A stretch of DNA of 18,559 bases, taken from positions 1 through 18,559 of the forward strand of contig CAZSAT010000133.1 of NCBI GenBank assembly GCA_964604675.1. The letters run 5' to 3'. Position 1 is the first letter of the stretch. Every line of letters starts with the position of its first letter. The notes under the pieces are model-generated. The model was not told where the DNA came from and searched no databases. It saw only the letters and a program-made list of their open reading frames with translations. Positions 17,032 through 18,559 of the stretch are shown piece by piece. The translations under genes and the position numbers were made by a program. Origin of the DNA: CAZSAT01 sp964604675 (GTDB lineage: Bacteria > Myxococcota_A > UBA796 > CAJQPC01).

Positions 17032-18312
17032 ATGGCGAACAAGATGGTGGTCGGGCACGGGCTCGCGGCGCTGCGTGCAGCGGCCGTGCTCGGCGCTTCC
17101 CAGACGGTGCTCCTCTCCGAGCTGCCAGAGGCCAGCCTGGTCGAGGACGCCGGCTGGTTCGAGCACGGCGCGGGCACGCCACAGGTCGAACGACTCTACG
17201 GTGCCGCCCCCGGCCTGTCCGCGGAGGCCGGGAGCCGCGGACTGCTGCACGCTGGCGAGGTGCATCGCCTCCCGCTGAGCCCGCGGGACGTGCTGGCGCT
17301 CTTCGGCGACGACAAGCTCGGTACGGTCGGGGACTGGGCGAGGAACCGCGTCCGCAACTCGTTCAAGGGCGTGCACACCGGCGGGCGGGAGGAACGCACC
17401 TACAGCGACTGGGTCACCCACCGCTTCGGCGCCGGCGCAGCCTCCCAGCTGTTCGAGCCCTACGCCAACCTGCGCTGGGGGGCGGCAGACCGGATCAGCG
17501 TCTCCCACGCCCGCCGCGCCCACGGGCTGGCCGCCCGCGGCGAGGCGCGCGCGCTCGGCGCGGACGTCGAGGCTGGACGCACACGCCTGGCGGCACAGGC
17601 CGGCAGCGTGGTGCAGGGGAGCGTGGTGGGCCTGAGGCTGGGCACGGATGGCCGCATCGCGGAGGTGGAGACCGCCGAAGGCTTGCAGCCGGTCGACCAG
17701 CTGTGGTGCGCGTGCGCGCCGTCCGACGTCGTGGCCTGGCTTGGCGACGCCCTCGATCCGGGCATCGTGTTCGATGCACGCAAGCTCACGGCCAGCGACT
17801 TCGTGGCCGTGGAGCTCGAGCTGGATGGCGCCGAGGAGCTCCCGGGGGAGCTGCACATCACCGTCCCCGAGGCCCCGTGCTTCCGGCTGTCGCGCACGGG
17901 GATCTGGCCTGGAGCGAGCGAGCCCCGGCGTGTGCTGGCGGCGCTCACGCCGGCGTGGACCGCCCGAGCGACGGATCCTGCTGCTGGCGTCGAGGTGGCG
18001 GCGGCGGTCAGCCGGCTCGGGCTCGGACAGGCGCGCGCCACCGGGCGCACGAGCGTGATCGTGGCCCACCATCCGGCCTGGTACGGGCCGTGGTACCCCG
18101 CGCACTTGCGGGTCGCCCAGGCCCTGGAGGCTCTCGGCATCCACCTCGTCGGGCGCGCCGGCACGTTCCGGTGCGTCGATGTCGGGCAGGAGCTCGCGCA
18201 CCTGGTCGGGCTGTCGGAGGGTGAGGATGCGCGGGAGCTTCGCCGGAAGCACCTGGACCCTCCCGTCAACCTGTTGGACGCGCCCGCCATCGGCCGCTTC
18301 GTGGTGCGCTGA
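17032..18312 (+). CDS. FAD-dependent amine oxidase/protoporphyrinogen oxidase-like protein
   Basis: 426 aa with the layout of the flavin-containing amine oxidase / protoporphyrinogen oxidase / UDP-galactopyranose mutase superfamily. A short Rossmann-type start is MVVGHGLAALRAA (5-17; GxGxxA), with Glu30 ending the second strand. GWFEHGAG (41-48) follows, then HRLPLSP (78-84), the TYSDWVTHRFG block (123-133), FEPYANLRWG (141-150) and a C-terminal GRAGTFRCVDVG flavin-binding-like ending. The GG doublet that normally follows the first acidic residue is absent. ATG 17032 was chosen because GAGGTG lies eight bases upstream; GTG 17023 is possible. It overlaps proC by one base (TGATG), so coupling is likely. 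The substrate is unknown; a carotenoid or haem role would be a guess. Confidence 0.8.
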   Translation: MANKMVVGHGLAALRAAAVLGASQTVLLSELPEASLVEDAGWFEHGAGTPQVERLYGAAPGLSAEAGSRGLLHAGEVHRLPLSPRDVLALFGDDKLGTVGDWARNRVRNSFKGVHTGGREERTYSDWVTHRFGAGAASQLFEPYANLRWGAADRISVSHARRAHGLAARGEARALGADVEAGRTRLAAQAGSVVQGSVVGLRLGTDGRIAEVETAEGLQPVDQLWCACAPSDVVAWLGDALDPGIVFDARKLTASDFVAVELELDGAEELPGELHITVPEAPCFRLSRTGIWPGASEPRRVLAALTPAWTARATDPAAGVEVAAAVSRLGLGQARATGRTSVIVAHHPAWYGPWYPAHLRVAQALEALGIHLVGRAGTFRCVDVGQELAHLVGLSEGEDARELRRKHLDPPVNLLDAPAIGRFVVR

Positions 18313-18559
18313 TGGCCTGGACCCTCGGCTTCATCGGTGCCGGCGTCATGGCGGAGACCATGGTGCGCGGCGTCCTCGGCGCCATGCCGCCCGAGCGCAT
18401 CCTCGCGTCCGACCCCCACCCCGGGCGCCGCGAGGCCCTCGCGTCCGAGCTCGGCATCCGCATGACGAACGCCAACCAGGCCGTCGTTGCAGCAGCGGAT
18501 CTGCTCGTGCTCGCGGTGAAGCCGCAGAGCCTCCCGGCGGTCTTCGCCGACGTGAGCGG
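18312..18559 (+). CDS. proC: Pyrroline-5-carboxylate reductase, 3' end outside window
   Basis: The first 82 codons are present. ProC reduces 1-pyrroline-5-carboxylate to proline with NAD(P)H, the last step of proline synthesis. The N-terminal Rossmann signature GFIGAGVMAETMVRG (6-20) and LLVLAVKPQ (64-72) are typical of ProC. The ATG overlaps the stop of the preceding oxidoreductase as TGATG. The frame is open to the window edge. Confidence 0.9.
   Translation, partial: MAWTLGFIGAGVMAETMVRGVLGAMPPERILASDPHPGRREALASELGIRMTNANQAVVAAADLLVLAVKPQSLPAVFADVS

Overview
This window is very GC-rich, gene-dense bacterial chromosome. The gene content suggests a member of the Myxococcota or a related former deltaproteobacterial lineage. 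The pointers are a complete alternative complex III (act) operon, several lipoproteins rich in Pro, Glu and Ala, a cysteine-cluster lipoprotein, and a DUF4388/J-domain-like/TPR protein at the left edge. The assignment is an inference from gene content and composition, not from a marker gene. No rRNA, tRNA, CRISPR array, insertion sequence or prophage was seen, and no stretch over 300 bases lacks a gene.

Layout. (1) Positions 2-880 (+): the 3' part of a DUF4388/J-domain-like/TPR protein. It converges on the next block across a hairpin that contains both stop codons. (2) Positions 896-11472, all on the minus strand: read in the direction of transcription, an unrecognised lipoprotein overlaps a lipoprotein monohaem cytochrome c. 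A 124-bp gap with a 14-bp palindrome follows. Then come actA, actB, actC, actD, actE and actF, tightly packed or overlapping, and finally an aldehyde dehydrogenase. (3) Positions 11508-16479: five genes on alternating strands with almost no space between them. They are a Cys-rich lipoprotein (+), an N-formylglutamate amidohydrolase family protein (-), a small membrane protein (+), pyruvate kinase (-) and a FAN1-like VRR-NUC nuclease (+). (4) Positions 14791-18559 (+): the nuclease leads into rsmD, an FAD-dependent oxidoreductase-like gene, and the start of proC, which runs off the right edge.

How the genes work together. The act genes encode the quinol-oxidising alternative complex III, which replaces cytochrome bc1. 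ActC and ActF are NrfD-type membrane subunits. ActB carries four Fe-S clusters on a vestigial molybdopterin-like domain. ActA is pentahaem and ActE monohaem. No terminal oxidase follows. Instead an aldehyde dehydrogenase is appended, and an extra tethered cytochrome c precedes the operon. In that cytochrome the usual distal Met ligand position is occupied by His. The cytochrome and its overlapping unknown lipoprotein partner are the least expected part of the window. The right-hand genes are housekeeping: glycolysis, interstrand-crosslink repair, 16S rRNA methylation and proline synthesis.
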